Positions 1-9,916 of a DNA stretch of 64,000 nucleotides are shown in pieces. Made by a program: the position numbers and the translations under genes. The DNA is from Larimichthys crocea (lineage: Eukaryota; Chordata; Actinopteri; Sciaenidae), in assembly GCF_000972845.2 (NCBI RefSeq), contig NC_040021.1, positions 9,529,291 through 9,593,290 of the forward strand, written 5' to 3'. Every line of letters starts with the position of its first letter. Positions within the stretch are counted from its first letter, which is position 1. Below the pieces are notes generated by a model, which worked only from the letters and a program-made list of their open reading frames with translations, was not told where the DNA came from and searched no databases.

Positions 1-81
1 GACGACTACAAGCTGTGGTTGAACAGCAGCGACATGGTCCGCTCAGTCTGCAGTGAGCCCTGCTCCAAAGGACAGATCAAG
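1..81 (+). CDS. grm1: grm1 exon A (partial at window edge)
   Basis: Open from base 1 in frame 1 and ends at the donor ATCAAG|gtaggg, phase 0. It encodes 27 residues including MVRSVCSEPCSKGQIK, the junction between the Venus-flytrap glutamate-binding domain and the cysteine-rich linker. The exon start lies left of the window. Confidence 0.93.
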
Positions 82-3000
82 GTAGGGATTCAAATCCTCC
101 TTAAGGCAAATGAACTCCAGTGTGCCAGTGTTCATTTAGTCTAAAAAACCTGAGGTCTGCAAAATCAATAGTCATTAACAGTGAAGAAATTGCTGTGTGA
201 CTGTGGGGAAATGGTCCGAAACTATCTCAAATCCAACTCTGTGCCAGTGTTTTTATAGGTAAATACCAGCAGAGCCAATTTAATACTGACTGCTTTAAGT
301 AGCTCATTTCTTATTGCAATAAATAGTAGCAAAAAGTCTCATTACGAAACTAGTCTACACCCAAGTTAGCATCTATCTGAAGCTGTACTTAAAACTCAAG
401 TGGGCTTTGAGAAAAATGCTACCATGCTCAGCAGGGAGTAGATAATGTCTATCATGGTCACTGTCTGATATGTTAGTATGCTAAAATGTGCTACTGGCGG
501 TTGAAATGTTGTCATATCGACCTGATATCGGTGCTAGAATTTAATTGGAATAATGTCACTGCAACATTTTAGGAAACACGCTTGCTTGCTTTCTTTAATA
601 ATCAATAACTAGATGAGGAAACCGATAAATATGAAGCTACAGCCAACAGCTGGCTAATTAGGGGAAACAGATGAATCTTGTATATCAAAATTACACATAA
701 TAATACATTTGGGACACAGACAAGCTAGTCATTTTAGCCAACTGCTGGTGGTATGTTGTATTGATCTTCTCATCTAACTGTCAAGGAAGCAAGTACTTTC
801 AAAAATGACAAACTTTTGCTTTAAGAAATAACTCAAAAGTTATTACAATAACACTGGGATGGACATGAATGTGTACATGATTTTTAATGTAATAGTTGTT
901 AGGACGTGTCATCCTGGACCAAAAATATCGGGTGGGGAGTCAAGGGATGTCCAAAGTCATTAGGATACGTCACATGGGAAACCTTCTGAACATATTTTAT
1001 AACAATCCATTTAAAACTTGTTCCGAAAAATTCTGTTTGGTGGCAGATGGGCTCACCATTCCTTATCCACATCGCTAAAAATAAGCACAGAGAGTGCAGT
1101 CAGTTAGGACAGAGATGGTATTTCCCCTGTGCTCTCAAATAACTTTCTTTTACTGGTAACTATGTCACCGCTTGGACGTGATGCACCATTCTTGCATGAA
1201 TCTTGACCCTTCCCATTTGTTCCCTTTGGTAATCATCCAACTCATTCTCAGCTGGCAAGCAAACTTTCAGTATGTTAGTCTGTCCTACATTTTGGGATCG
1301 TGCTTCATTAATTAAATATTATATGAAAGGCTTTCATGAAGCAGAAAAGAATGTACAAGCACATGTTTTCTCTAATTTAACATGATCGAAAAAGGTCCTG
1401 AGTAAAAGAGTCTTTGTAATTTTCACAATTACTTCTGAGATTTAATTGGTCTAAATTACATCACAAACAGAGGAGGCTAGTTTAGGACAGTAAAACTGCT
1501 TTTGAGCCCAGTTTGAAGAAATGTCCTGATTTGCTTCATCTGGGGCCGATTGTTTTTTGGTCTAGCTATACACTAAGTCACCCTGAGGGAGGGTGCATCC
1601 TCTCCCCTGGCTGCTCCTGCTTTCCCCTCTATCTGCTTTGTTTCCTGCCCCACTTATCACCCTGCTTTACATATCACAGTGCTGGTAACAGCTTCCCTGG
1701 GAGCAGAATATAAAAGCAGCTGGCCTTGTTTTATAAACAGTATGTCTGGGGCTCACAAAAAAAAAAAAGAAAATCTGCACCAACATATCCTCGTCTTTCA
1801 TATCCCCTTGATACTGATTACCTATTTAGGTTGCTGTGGGTGTGATGTGCTTGTTGCTGTGGTTTCATCAGTGTTTTGACTGGTTTCTAAGATGTCTGTG
1901 ACCCCCTTCATCGTTTATGTCTGGGCTCTCTGCCTGCAGGTGATTAGGAAGGGTGAGGTGAGCTGCTGTTGGATCTGCACCACGTGCAAGGACAATGAGT
2001 ACGTCCAGGATGAGTTCACCTGCAAGGCATGTGAGCTGGGATGGTGGCCTGATGACGACCTGTCAGGTAGGTTAGACAAAACCAGACTCTGAGCTGACGT
2101 TTTCTACCGCTTAACCAGCTCACACATTTCACCCATCTCATGTATTTGCTAACCTACCTTTTACTCAATGAAACTGACTAGACTATTTTGTGCTGTCAAA
2201 AATCATCCTCCCCGTATAAACCTGTCCATACGTCAAACCCTGACACCTCCTTTCGCTGATGCTTTCCATTACCAGGTCCTATGACCTTGCTCTCTTAGCT
2301 TTCTCAACCCCCCCTTGCTCATTGCCTTGTTGTGACCTAGTGGTTGTTTTGACAGCGATTTATAGAGTTGAGAGGAGCTCTCAGTTCCCAGGTGTAAAAT
2401 CCTATTAGTCATGAGAGGCTTGGGGATACATTTCAGCAGTCTGTCGAGGAAGAAATTCTCCCTTCACTCTCATTACATGTCCCTATCTGGAGAATATTAA
2501 TAGAGAGAGTTGGTATCCTATTCATAGAGTGAGGTTGTACTGTCCATATGTTCACTCATTTGCTCATATAGGGCAGGAAAAAACGAGAAGTGTTTATTAT
2601 TTAGAACCATTTTATTATGTTCTTTGTTTCTCTCTTTATAATTTGAAGTTGCACAGAGAATATGCACAGCAGAAGAATGAGCTTTGCTTTCGAATTATTT
2701 AAAGGGTTTTTTTTTCCAGAGCTTAGATATGACAGCATACTGTAGGCTTTAGAGGAATGAGGGATTTGAGCATTGTGTAAGAACAGAAGCAGATAACATG
2801 CATTTCATCTTTGCCACCTTTTGTCTGTTTGCATGCAGTGTGGCTGATGCCTGGGTAAGCTAAGCTGGGTGGGTGGTCGAAAGAAAACAAGCAACAGTTC
2901 ACCGCAGTGCCCTTCAGACACTTTGCCCTCGAGCGAGCTGTAATGTGCTTTTGCAGAAGTGGTTTTTAAATAGTACTAAGCGTAACAACTGATACATTAG

Positions 3001-6000
3001 CACCTTTCACATTTTGTGTTGGAAATATCCAAGCTCTCCTGAGTCCTGAGGCAAGAAGTTAGGTTATGCTTTAAATTTTTACAGTTTGGGAGTTAGTAAT
3101 GCAAACCAGAAGTGGGTTTCTCCATGCATAGCCTTGCATGTGAAAGGTAGTGACTGTAATGCTGTTAGGAGCAGCATATAATTTATGGAGTGTTAAACTG
3201 GGGAAGTGTGTGTCAGTTTTCTTTCATTAAGCTTTATGAACTTCCTCTGCAGGTTGGATGACAGGTATACAACCAGTGATAGAGTTGGCACACGTACCCT
3301 CGTATAACATAACATGAAAGCGAGAGAAATCTGACAGAACTGGAGCTTTGGGGTGTGTATGATGACACATGCAAATGTGTTTCTGAGCAATTTTAGGCCA
3401 TCCTGAAAGACTCTGATCTCTGCTACACACCTGACTTCCCTTCCCTGTCTCCAAAAGCTGTGCTGCTTTCCTCTCTCCCACCTCTCCACTGTCTGCTCAG
3501 TGGTTTTTTTTTACCTGTTTTAATGTACCTTTCATTCACAAAAATGTACTACAGTACTGACAAAAGAGTAACCCAACATCTCCTCTGCTCTTTCCAGGCT
3601 GCCAGCCACTGCCTCTAAAGTATCTTGACTGGGCGGATGTGGAATCCATAGTCGCGGTGGTTTTCTCCTGCGTGGGCATCCTGATCACCTCCTTTGTCAC
3701 CTTTGTGTTCATCCAGTACCGTGACACGCCTGTGGTTAAGTCCTCAAGCAGAGAACTGTGTTATATCATCTTGGCAGGCATCTTCATGGGCTACATCTGT
3801 CCATTCACTTTAATCGCCCGTCCTACTGTGGCTTCCTGCTACTTGCAGCGACTCCTTGTTGGCCTTTCATCTGCCATGTGCTACTCCGCTCTGGTGACCA
3901 AAACTAATCGCATTGCCCGTATTCTGGCAGGCAGCAAGAAGAAGATCTGCACCAGGAAGCCACGTTTCATGAGCGCCTGGGCCCAGGTGATCATAGCCTT
4001 TATGCTGATCAGTGTGCAGCTAACTCTGGAGATTACGCTCATTATCCTGGAGCCTCCTGAGCCTATCAAGTCCTACCCGAGCATACGTGAGGTCTACCTC
4101 ATCTGTAACACCAGCAATGTAGGCATGGTAGCACCACTGGGTTACAACGGCCTGCTAATCATGAGCTGCACTTACTATGCCTTCAAGACACGGAACGTCC
4201 CAGCCAATTTTAACGAGGCAAAATATATTGCCTTTACAATGTACACGACCTGCATCATCTGGTTGGCCTTTGTGCCCATCTATTTTGGCTCAAACTACAA
4301 GATCATAACCACGTCGTTCTCTGTAAGCCTGAGTGTAACAGTGGCACTGGGGTGTATGTTCACACCTAAGATGTACATTATCATTGCCAAACCAGAGAGG
4401 AACGTCCGAAGCGCCTTCACCACATCTGATGTGGTGCGAATGCACGTTGGCGACGGGAAGTCAGCTCAATGTGGAAGCAACAGCTTCCTCAATATGTTCC
4501 GCCGAAAGAAGCCTGGATCTGGCAACGCTAAGTGAGTGACCTTTTATGCTGTTTATCTCGATGTCGTTTCCTGGAACGATAAGATGCCTAAACACTCAAA
4601 TGTTGCAGCGAGTCGATCTTTTGGCATATTTAAATACATCTATCTCTTATTTGAAAGTATTATGCAGGTGCTCATTTTTTAAATGATATCACAAGACTAT
4701 TTGAGTGTCTAAGCATGATGTTTTTAACTACAGAATACTTCAGTCTATGTACAACTAAACTGATGCATTGATATAGAAACAGTAAGCAGTAAACGCTGAT
4801 TTATATATGGCACATCCCCCTCCCCCTGAGAAAGCAAGATCATCAGTGAAAGTGAGCTAAATTTAAAAGAAACTCTAAAAACGGCAGTTCATTTAGCTGT
4901 CACTGAAAGCTAACAGGCCATCCAAATATGTCATTAAAGTATAGATTTCTCTTATTTAGACTAGATATAAGACTTGCATATAACTTTTTTGAGATCCACA
5001 GCAGTGACACACGGACAAGTGTCTAAAGTAAGGAGTGGGGCAGAGTGTGAGAGTGATCCCAATTTGTCTACGTGTTGTCTCTCACCCTTGTTATGCAGCC
5101 TTTCTAATCTTCTCACCCTTTAACACTTTAAAAATGAGCAGCATACTGTCTGCAAATTGTCGAGGCTGGCAAATGTTTTGGCATGGGGGGGTCATTCAAC
5201 TCGTCTCCTGGAGAGCTGCACTGTCAAATGACAAACTGGCATATTTCATCATTATATACAACCAGGAGAGAAATTTGGATGCTTACTAGCCAGATAAGAA
5301 AAAGCTGAAGCCCATATTTTTCTGCACACTTTGGCCTTTTGCAGCACGACAAAGAGGTGGAATTATAAAAGGCTGTGTGGAAACTTACTGTACATGTTAT
5401 TTGCATTGAATTAAGCCTGATCTTAATGAGTGACATAAAGAAAAACGGTAGCGTGTTATCAAATCTGGTTGGTTTGCATTCAACAACAAAGCCTATGTGG
5501 TAGGTTAAGGTATCTGATGCATTAAAATAATCACCTCTGTTGTACTTTCACTCCTGAGTTGCAAAAATAAATAAATAAATAAATAAAATGTTTTTGACAC
5601 TGCAGCCCTCCAAAAAGGAGATCTGCCACCCTGCTGCTTTGGGTTTATCCTGAATTAACCTCACATTTAACTTTTCTCAGCATGAACGCCCCTCCCCTCC
5701 CCACCTCCCCAACTAATCACATTAGAGCCAGTCGTAGCTCGTTCTGCACTAAACTCTATGTCGTCTTCAGGCCAGCTCAGGCACCCGCTGAAAAACTTAT
5801 TCCAAATGCATGCGTCCCATTTTAACGATACACAAATATAAAAAAAAAAAAACAGGAAGAAATCAGATGGATCGCTCCGTAAGCTCAATGTCTGAAGCAA
5901 TTTTAAGATCATAATGCTGTCTGCAGCACATTATGAATCACTCTGTTTGTGAAGTGCCACAGTCGATAAATGTAATGCTCTTTAGAGCTCACGCGTGAAC

Positions 6001-6996
6001 CCCTCAGCAAAGCTCTCAATGTCAGTTTATGTGGTTAAAAAGTATTTTAACATGCATCAGAAATGTTGAAATGCTGCTGCTCTGCTGTGTTATGTTGCTG
6101 TTATGTTGCTGTTGTTTTTCTGCAACCACCTCCCGGTTTCCTGTGATAGTAACTTGGGTCTTTATCTCGTTCATAGTTCTAATGGCAAGTCTGTGTCATG
6201 GTCTGAATCAGGTGCAAGACACCCTCCGAGGGGGGGGAATGTGTGGCACAGACTGTCTGTGCATGTGAGGAAACAGGAAGCCGGCTTGAATCAGACGGCG
6301 GTCATCAGGCCCCTAACTAACAACCCCGACCCCCACAGTTGTGAGCCCTCCACCTGCAACCTTGGCACAGACCCCCATCTCCCCCAAGAACCACGTGGCG
6401 CTAAGCCTCTGTACAACCTGGCGGAGGAGGATGATGAGGGCGATTCGCAGCGCCCCCTCTGGACTCCGACTTGCTCTGGACAGATCCAAGGGCTGGAGTC
6501 TGATTTAGATAAGCCGGCTTCTTATTTGCCCTCTCACTTGAAGGGCTGCACCACAGAGCGTTTGCAGGGGGCTGTGGTGGACACACACAGCTCCCATGCC
6601 CCCGCAATGAGTGACTACACCACCAGGGAGGCAATCCCTGCCAACGAGCCTTTGAGCTTGACACCCTCTCAGCTTCCTTCAGCCCCAAAAGCGGGGGCAT
6701 TTGAAGAGGAGGGGTCTGAGGACGAGCAACTGGACCTGTTACACAGCTATATTTATGATGCCAAGGAGGAGGGGGAGGGGGAGGAGGACGGGGAAGGCGA
6801 GGATCTAACACAGAACAAGCCAATTCTGGAGGATTCCCTAGCCCTGTCGCCCCCCTCCCCCTTCAGAGACTCTGTTTGTTCAGGGGAGTCTATCAGCGAC
6901 TCCCCCGTCATGGAGTCGATGCTCAGTAGCCCTCTGAGCTCAGTCTACACCTCAAACATCCTCAGAGACTACGCACACAGCTCCTCAACACTGTGA
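1..6996 (+). CDS. grm1: grm1, metabotropic glutamate receptor 1 (3' part, four coding exons)
   Basis: This is the 3' part of a group I metabotropic glutamate receptor, a Gq-coupled class C GPCR of the postsynaptic membrane that raises IP3 and calcium when glutamate binds. Coding exons are 1-81, 1940-2066, 3598-4531 and 6177-6996 (653 residues visible; the 5' part lies left of the window). Seen: end of the ligand-binding domain, cysteine-rich linker (WICTTCKDNEYVQDEFTCKAC), seven-helix domain with the family block LVTKTNRIARILAGSKKKIC, and a 273-residue tail ending in SSSTL. The tail start SNGKSVSW, the segment WHRLSVHV and the ending SSSTL fit GRM1 better than GRM5, whose tail ends SSSSL. Synteny with rab32 and adgb also supports GRM1. 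Teleosts may keep grm1a and grm1b, and I cannot tell which this is. Intron phases 0, 1 and 2 agree at each join. Confidence 0.95.
82..1939 (+). other. grm1: grm1 intron A-B
   Basis: 1.86 kb phase-0 intron, AT-rich, with only short chance ORFs. I see no repeat element or regulatory motif I can support. Confidence 0.85.
1940..2066 (+). CDS. grm1: grm1 exon B, cysteine-rich linker
   Basis: Acceptor ctgcag|gtgatt and donor tcag|gtaggt, entering in phase 0 and leaving in phase 1. It encodes VIRKGEVSCCWICTTC and the rest of the cysteine-rich domain, which transmits closure of the extracellular domain to the membrane helices through its disulfides. Confidence 0.95.
2067..3597 (+). other. grm1: grm1 intron B-C
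   Basis: 1.53 kb phase-1 intron with a pyrimidine-rich acceptor region (tctgctctttccag). The minus-strand ORFs around 3193-3489 show no family signature. Confidence 0.85.
3598..4531 (+). CDS. grm1: grm1 exon C, seven-transmembrane domain
   Basis: Acceptor tttccag|gctgcc and donor gctaa|gtgagt; 934 nt, phase 1 in and phase 2 out. It holds the entire seven-helix domain: first helix near ESIVAVVFSCVGILIT, second-loop basic segment GSKKKICTRKPRF, sixth helix CIIWLAFVPIYFGSNYK, and the start of the cytoplasmic tail with the basic cluster FRRKKPGSGNA. An apparent stop (TGA) at 4533-4535 lies just past the donor and is not used in the spliced message. No antisense ORF here is credible. Confidence 0.96.
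4532..6176 (+). other. grm1: grm1 intron C-D
   Basis: 1.65 kb phase-2 intron. In mammals an alternative exon here makes the short-tail mGluR1b. I looked for one and found no convincing candidate. A short (AAAT)n run occurs near 5567-5588. Confidence 0.8.
6177..6996 (+). CDS. grm1: grm1 exon D, cytoplasmic tail and stop
   Basis: Acceptor ttcatag|ttctaa completes an Asn codon begun with AA in exon C, giving NSNGKSVSW, as in long-tail mGluR1a. The tail is 273 residues, with an acidic stretch near 6697-6810, the Homer EVH1 ligand PPSPF at 6850-6864 and the C-terminal PDZ ligand SSSTL before TGA at 6994-6996. Against my memory of the mammalian tail it lacks the long proline- and glutamine-rich runs. 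Usual roles of these motifs: Homer links the receptor to IP3 receptors and Shank; the PDZ tail binds scaffold proteins. Confidence 0.94.
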
Positions 6997-7040
6997 GAGC
7001 AAAACAGGCACTGACAAAGTTGCTGTCAGCACACTGGTGC

Positions 7041-7101
7041 ATCACACACACATGCATTTTCACATACACATGTACACACACACACACATATACATATACA
7101 C
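7041..7101. repeat. Imperfect CA/TA repeat in grm1 3' UTR
   Basis: Runs of CA broken by CATG and TATA units. Simple sequence; the short ORF across it is an artefact. Confidence 0.7.
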
Positions 7102-7286
7102 ACTCTACAACAACGTGATTTTATTATCATTTCAAGTTTTTAACCTTTCTTTTTTTTTTGCTCTCTCATTTGCTTGCTTGCATTTATTACTCTGCTTTTA
7201 TCAGTTAGGGGTTAATCCAAACTATAAGTAGAAAAACAGCAGGAATCCTCCATGAGTGCTTGCTTTTCTGAAGGGCTGTCAGCACG

Positions 7287-7312
7287 CACACACACACACA
7301 CACACACACACA
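7287..7312. repeat. (CA)13 microsatellite in grm1 3' UTR
   Basis: Uninterrupted dinucleotide run. Confidence 0.95.
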
Positions 7313-8692
7313 AAGTCTTTCTGCAAAATGTTAAACTGGGAACAGTGCCAAAACTAGTCAGCTCTCATGCCAAATTTTGATAAAGCACACCGAGAATCTT
7401 AATCAAGGATGTAGCTGGGGTTTTAATAGTGGCAGCGCAGTTAAGCGGTCTACGAGAAACAAAATGGAAAGGAAAAAAAACACAATTCTATGTGTGTATA
7501 TATTCGCAGAGTGTAAGATACAACCAGAGACCGAACTGGCTCCGAGGACTGCAATAGCTCAAGTGCATTTCATGCCACTTTTGATTAGCTCTGATCCTCT
7601 CAGCTGCTGCACATGCACAGGTCTGTTCATGTGTGCAGCAGCCGCAGCTGCAATCGAAAAAAATAACTATTTGCTTTACGCCTTTTTTTCCCATGAAGTA
7701 AATTCACCTTGGCATCCTTTCATCCAACCTCATTGCAATTTAAATATTACAAAGAGATAAAGTGCAGTAAGTCGGTTGCATATTACTTTTATGTGTTGCG
7801 AGTTGTTGCTCAACATCACAAAGATATTAACAGTAAACTGAGATTCCGCTGAAGACTTGCGCTGTATGATATATGAAATGGATATAATGTGCCAATCAAA
7901 GTTGTTATCGACCTACATCATCCCTGCTTTCGATTTTTTAACGATGTAGCTGACAAAGGTTAGTGTGATTGTAGATGATGGCGGTGTTGTTAATTCAGTT
8001 TACACAATCATAAACCTGAGAACAACTTTTACGAGCATGGAATGTGATGTTTGCTTTCCATGCCGTGTTGATATTTTTCATGTTTTCTGAGTTTGCTGTG
8101 TCATTGTAATGGAAAACACAGTACTTGTACAAGTTCTCAAAGTTTGTAATACTGTTAAGCCATCTCTTGTTTTTCACACAGGTGGTATGTTTGTAATACT
8201 GATAAATGTTTATATATTTAGAATGTCAACAGAAAAAAAAAAAGAGTTTATACATTTTGAAGCTATCCTCAGATACTTGTCACGGAGCAGTGTGTTTCTG
8301 GTTTTTTGGGTAACTTTTAAGCTAACTTGAGTCGACTGTATCCTCTTGAAAATATTCAGTTGTAAAAGTAACCAATGATTAGTTGCTTCTTGTAATGAGA
8401 TTATACATGTTTCAATTTTGCTTCAATCTTGCATTATAAACTTAAGTAGTTTACTTGAGGTTAAGTTTCTTAGTTCTTTATCTATAAGAATGCAAATTAT
8501 TTCAAAGTACAAGCCTATACAGTACATAGTGCAATTGTATTGTATTTCCAAATGTTTTAGTCTATTATAGTGTAAGTTGTTAAATGATTTTAACCAATGT
8601 AAAAATATATACGAGGGTGCCACCTGTTTAACACTGTCAAATCTAGAATGAAATAGGCCTTTATGTTTTGGGCAAGCTGAACAATGCTGTAA

Positions 8693-8698
8693 AATAAA
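8693..8698 (+). terminator. Poly(A) signal AATAAA, candidate grm1 3' end
   Basis: Canonical AATAAA about 1.7 kb after the grm1 stop, in an AT-rich stretch. Use cannot be proven from sequence alone. Confidence 0.5.
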
Positions 8699-9061
8699 AA
8701 CTATTTATATTAAGACGACTGATTACTGCCTGAAAAAACTGGGTTGCGATTATATTAGACTTGCTTGATCAATATTTTGTTTCTAAAATAGAGCAATTAG
8801 GGATCCTTGAGAGGTTTTCAAGGCATGTCAAGCAAAATTATAAAGTCTACCTAAGAATGTGCTTTGCTTATTGTTACTTCACTTGGATGTTTGAGCTCCT
8901 CCGTGTAGAGTTCAGCAGGAGGAGGATATTTTCACATTCATCAGCCGAAGGTGGAAAGTTTTTTTCTGAGCTCATCTCAAAACTCAGTTTAATACGTGTA
9001 TGTAGTAGCAGGATTTTATGATGTGTCAACTAAATTTGGAGCCAATACTAGGTCAATAATA

Positions 9062-9089
9062 CACATGTGTACGCTATCTTACACATGTG
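9062..9089. promoter_or_regulatory. Paired CACATGTG E-boxes upstream of rab32
   Basis: Two identical palindromic CACATGTG octamers at 9062-9069 and 9082-9089, their starts exactly 20 bp apart (about two helical turns), 614-641 bp before the rab32 start codon. Bases 9061-9070 form a 10-bp palindrome. MITF/TFE factors bind CATGTG-type E-boxes and Rab32 works in melanosome formation, so the link is plausible but inferred. The pair also lies just before a possible grm1 poly(A) signal. Confidence 0.35.
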
Positions 9090-9109
9090 AGATGTGGAAA
9101 ATTGTGAAG

Positions 9110-9115
9110 AATAAA
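9110..9115 (+). terminator. Poly(A) signal AATAAA, alternative grm1 3' end
   Basis: AATAAA followed by a T-rich and GT-rich stretch (cttttt, gtgtctcgtgtctg), as expected of a downstream element. It lies about 590 bp before the rab32 start codon. Confidence 0.45.
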
Positions 9116-9702
9116 CTTTTTCAGTGTCTCGTGTCTGTTAGTTAAACTTTTAAAATGATAAATATGAAAGATTCTGAACTTTTCGGATAGTTTTTAACTA
9201 CTTAATTGGAGTTTTTCTCATAAGAAACAAACCTTATGTTAGGAAGGGATCTTTAAATTCTCTTTTTTTCCTCTTTTTATCATAGGCCTACTTGTTTTAT
9301 GTAAAAAAAATCCAATCATGCCTGAAAAAAAAACTCCCAGTGTGTGTCTGTGCTTTGATGGTTACTTGACAGCTTAAATGGAGACCACCAGATGAGTGTA
9401 AACATGAAAAGACTTACTGTAAACGCGGTGACACGAGGAACCTTGGCTCATACATCAAGTTTCCTTAACATTTCCGGGTCCTGTGACTTATCAGGTGATT
9501 GCTGAGCGGCATCAGGAGGAGGAGAAGGAGGAGGAGAAGGAGAAAAGGGGGGAGACTGATATAATTTCTGTTGCATCTGGCCCTCAGCTCTCTGACCAGC
9601 CCAGTCCACAGCAACAACAGCAGCAGCAGCAGGAAGCCTACATGAGCCAGAAAGCAGAAGCTGTCTAGAGTTCAGAGAAAAGTAGTCCGTGTCAGTCTCA
9701 GC
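9116..9702 (+). promoter_or_regulatory. rab32 upstream region and 5' leader
   Basis: Interval between the last grm1 poly(A) signal and the rab32 ATG. The distal half is AT-rich. The proximal 220 bases are purine-rich (GGAGGAGAAGG runs near 9514-9545), followed by a CAG/CAA run at 9609-9632. I see no clear TATA box and the transcription start is not resolved. The apparent 61-residue frame at 9483-9668 starts at GTG and is low-complexity, so I do not call it a gene. Confidence 0.5.
9609..9632. repeat. CAG/CAA trinucleotide run in rab32 leader
   Basis: ACAGCAACAACAGCAGCAGC-type run 70-95 bases before the rab32 start codon, probably within the 5' UTR. Confidence 0.75.
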
Positions 9703-9916
9703 ATGGCCGGGGGCTCGGTGTCTGAGTGTAAGGAGTATTTGTTCAAAGTCCTGGTTATCGGGGAATTAGGCGTCGGGAAAACCAGCATCATCAAACGCTA
9801 TGTGCACCAGCTTTTCTCGCAGCACTACAGGGCGACGATCGGGGTCGACTTTGCACTGAAAGTTATCAACTGGGACAGCAAGACGCTGGTCAGGTTACAG
9901 CTGTGGGACATCGCAG
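9703..9916 (+). CDS. rab32: rab32 exon 1
   Basis: Starts [15 protein letters not shown] and ends at the donor atcgcag|gtaagg in phase 1, splitting the Gly codon of DIAGQ. It contains the P-loop, switch I and the interswitch. The frame continuing past the donor to 9939 is intronic. Confidence 0.95.

Larger units (their letters stand above)
6997..9115 (+). other. grm1: grm1 3' UTR (end uncertain)
   Basis: AT-rich non-coding sequence following the grm1 stop, with CA-rich runs at 7041-7101 and 7287-7312. Two AATAAA signals (8693 and 9110) could each end the transcript. The plus-strand ORF around 7377-7760 lies inside this UTR and has no recognisable protein signature. Confidence 0.6.

Noticed and set aside
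4532..6176. Alternative short-tail (mGluR1b-like) exon
   Set aside because: Looked for a splice-bounded frame resembling the mammalian short tail and found none; its absence is not proven.
6401..6823. 140-codon minus-strand frame
   Set aside because: Antisense shadow of the grm1 tail exon; its Pro runs come from the acidic GAG codons opposite.
7377..7760. 127-codon plus-strand frame after grm1
   Set aside because: Lies in the grm1 3' UTR, no domain, AT-rich composition like its surroundings.
9483..9668. 61-codon frame before rab32
   Set aside because: Begins with GTG and is Glu/Gln low complexity from GGAGGA and CAG runs; more likely rab32 5' leader.
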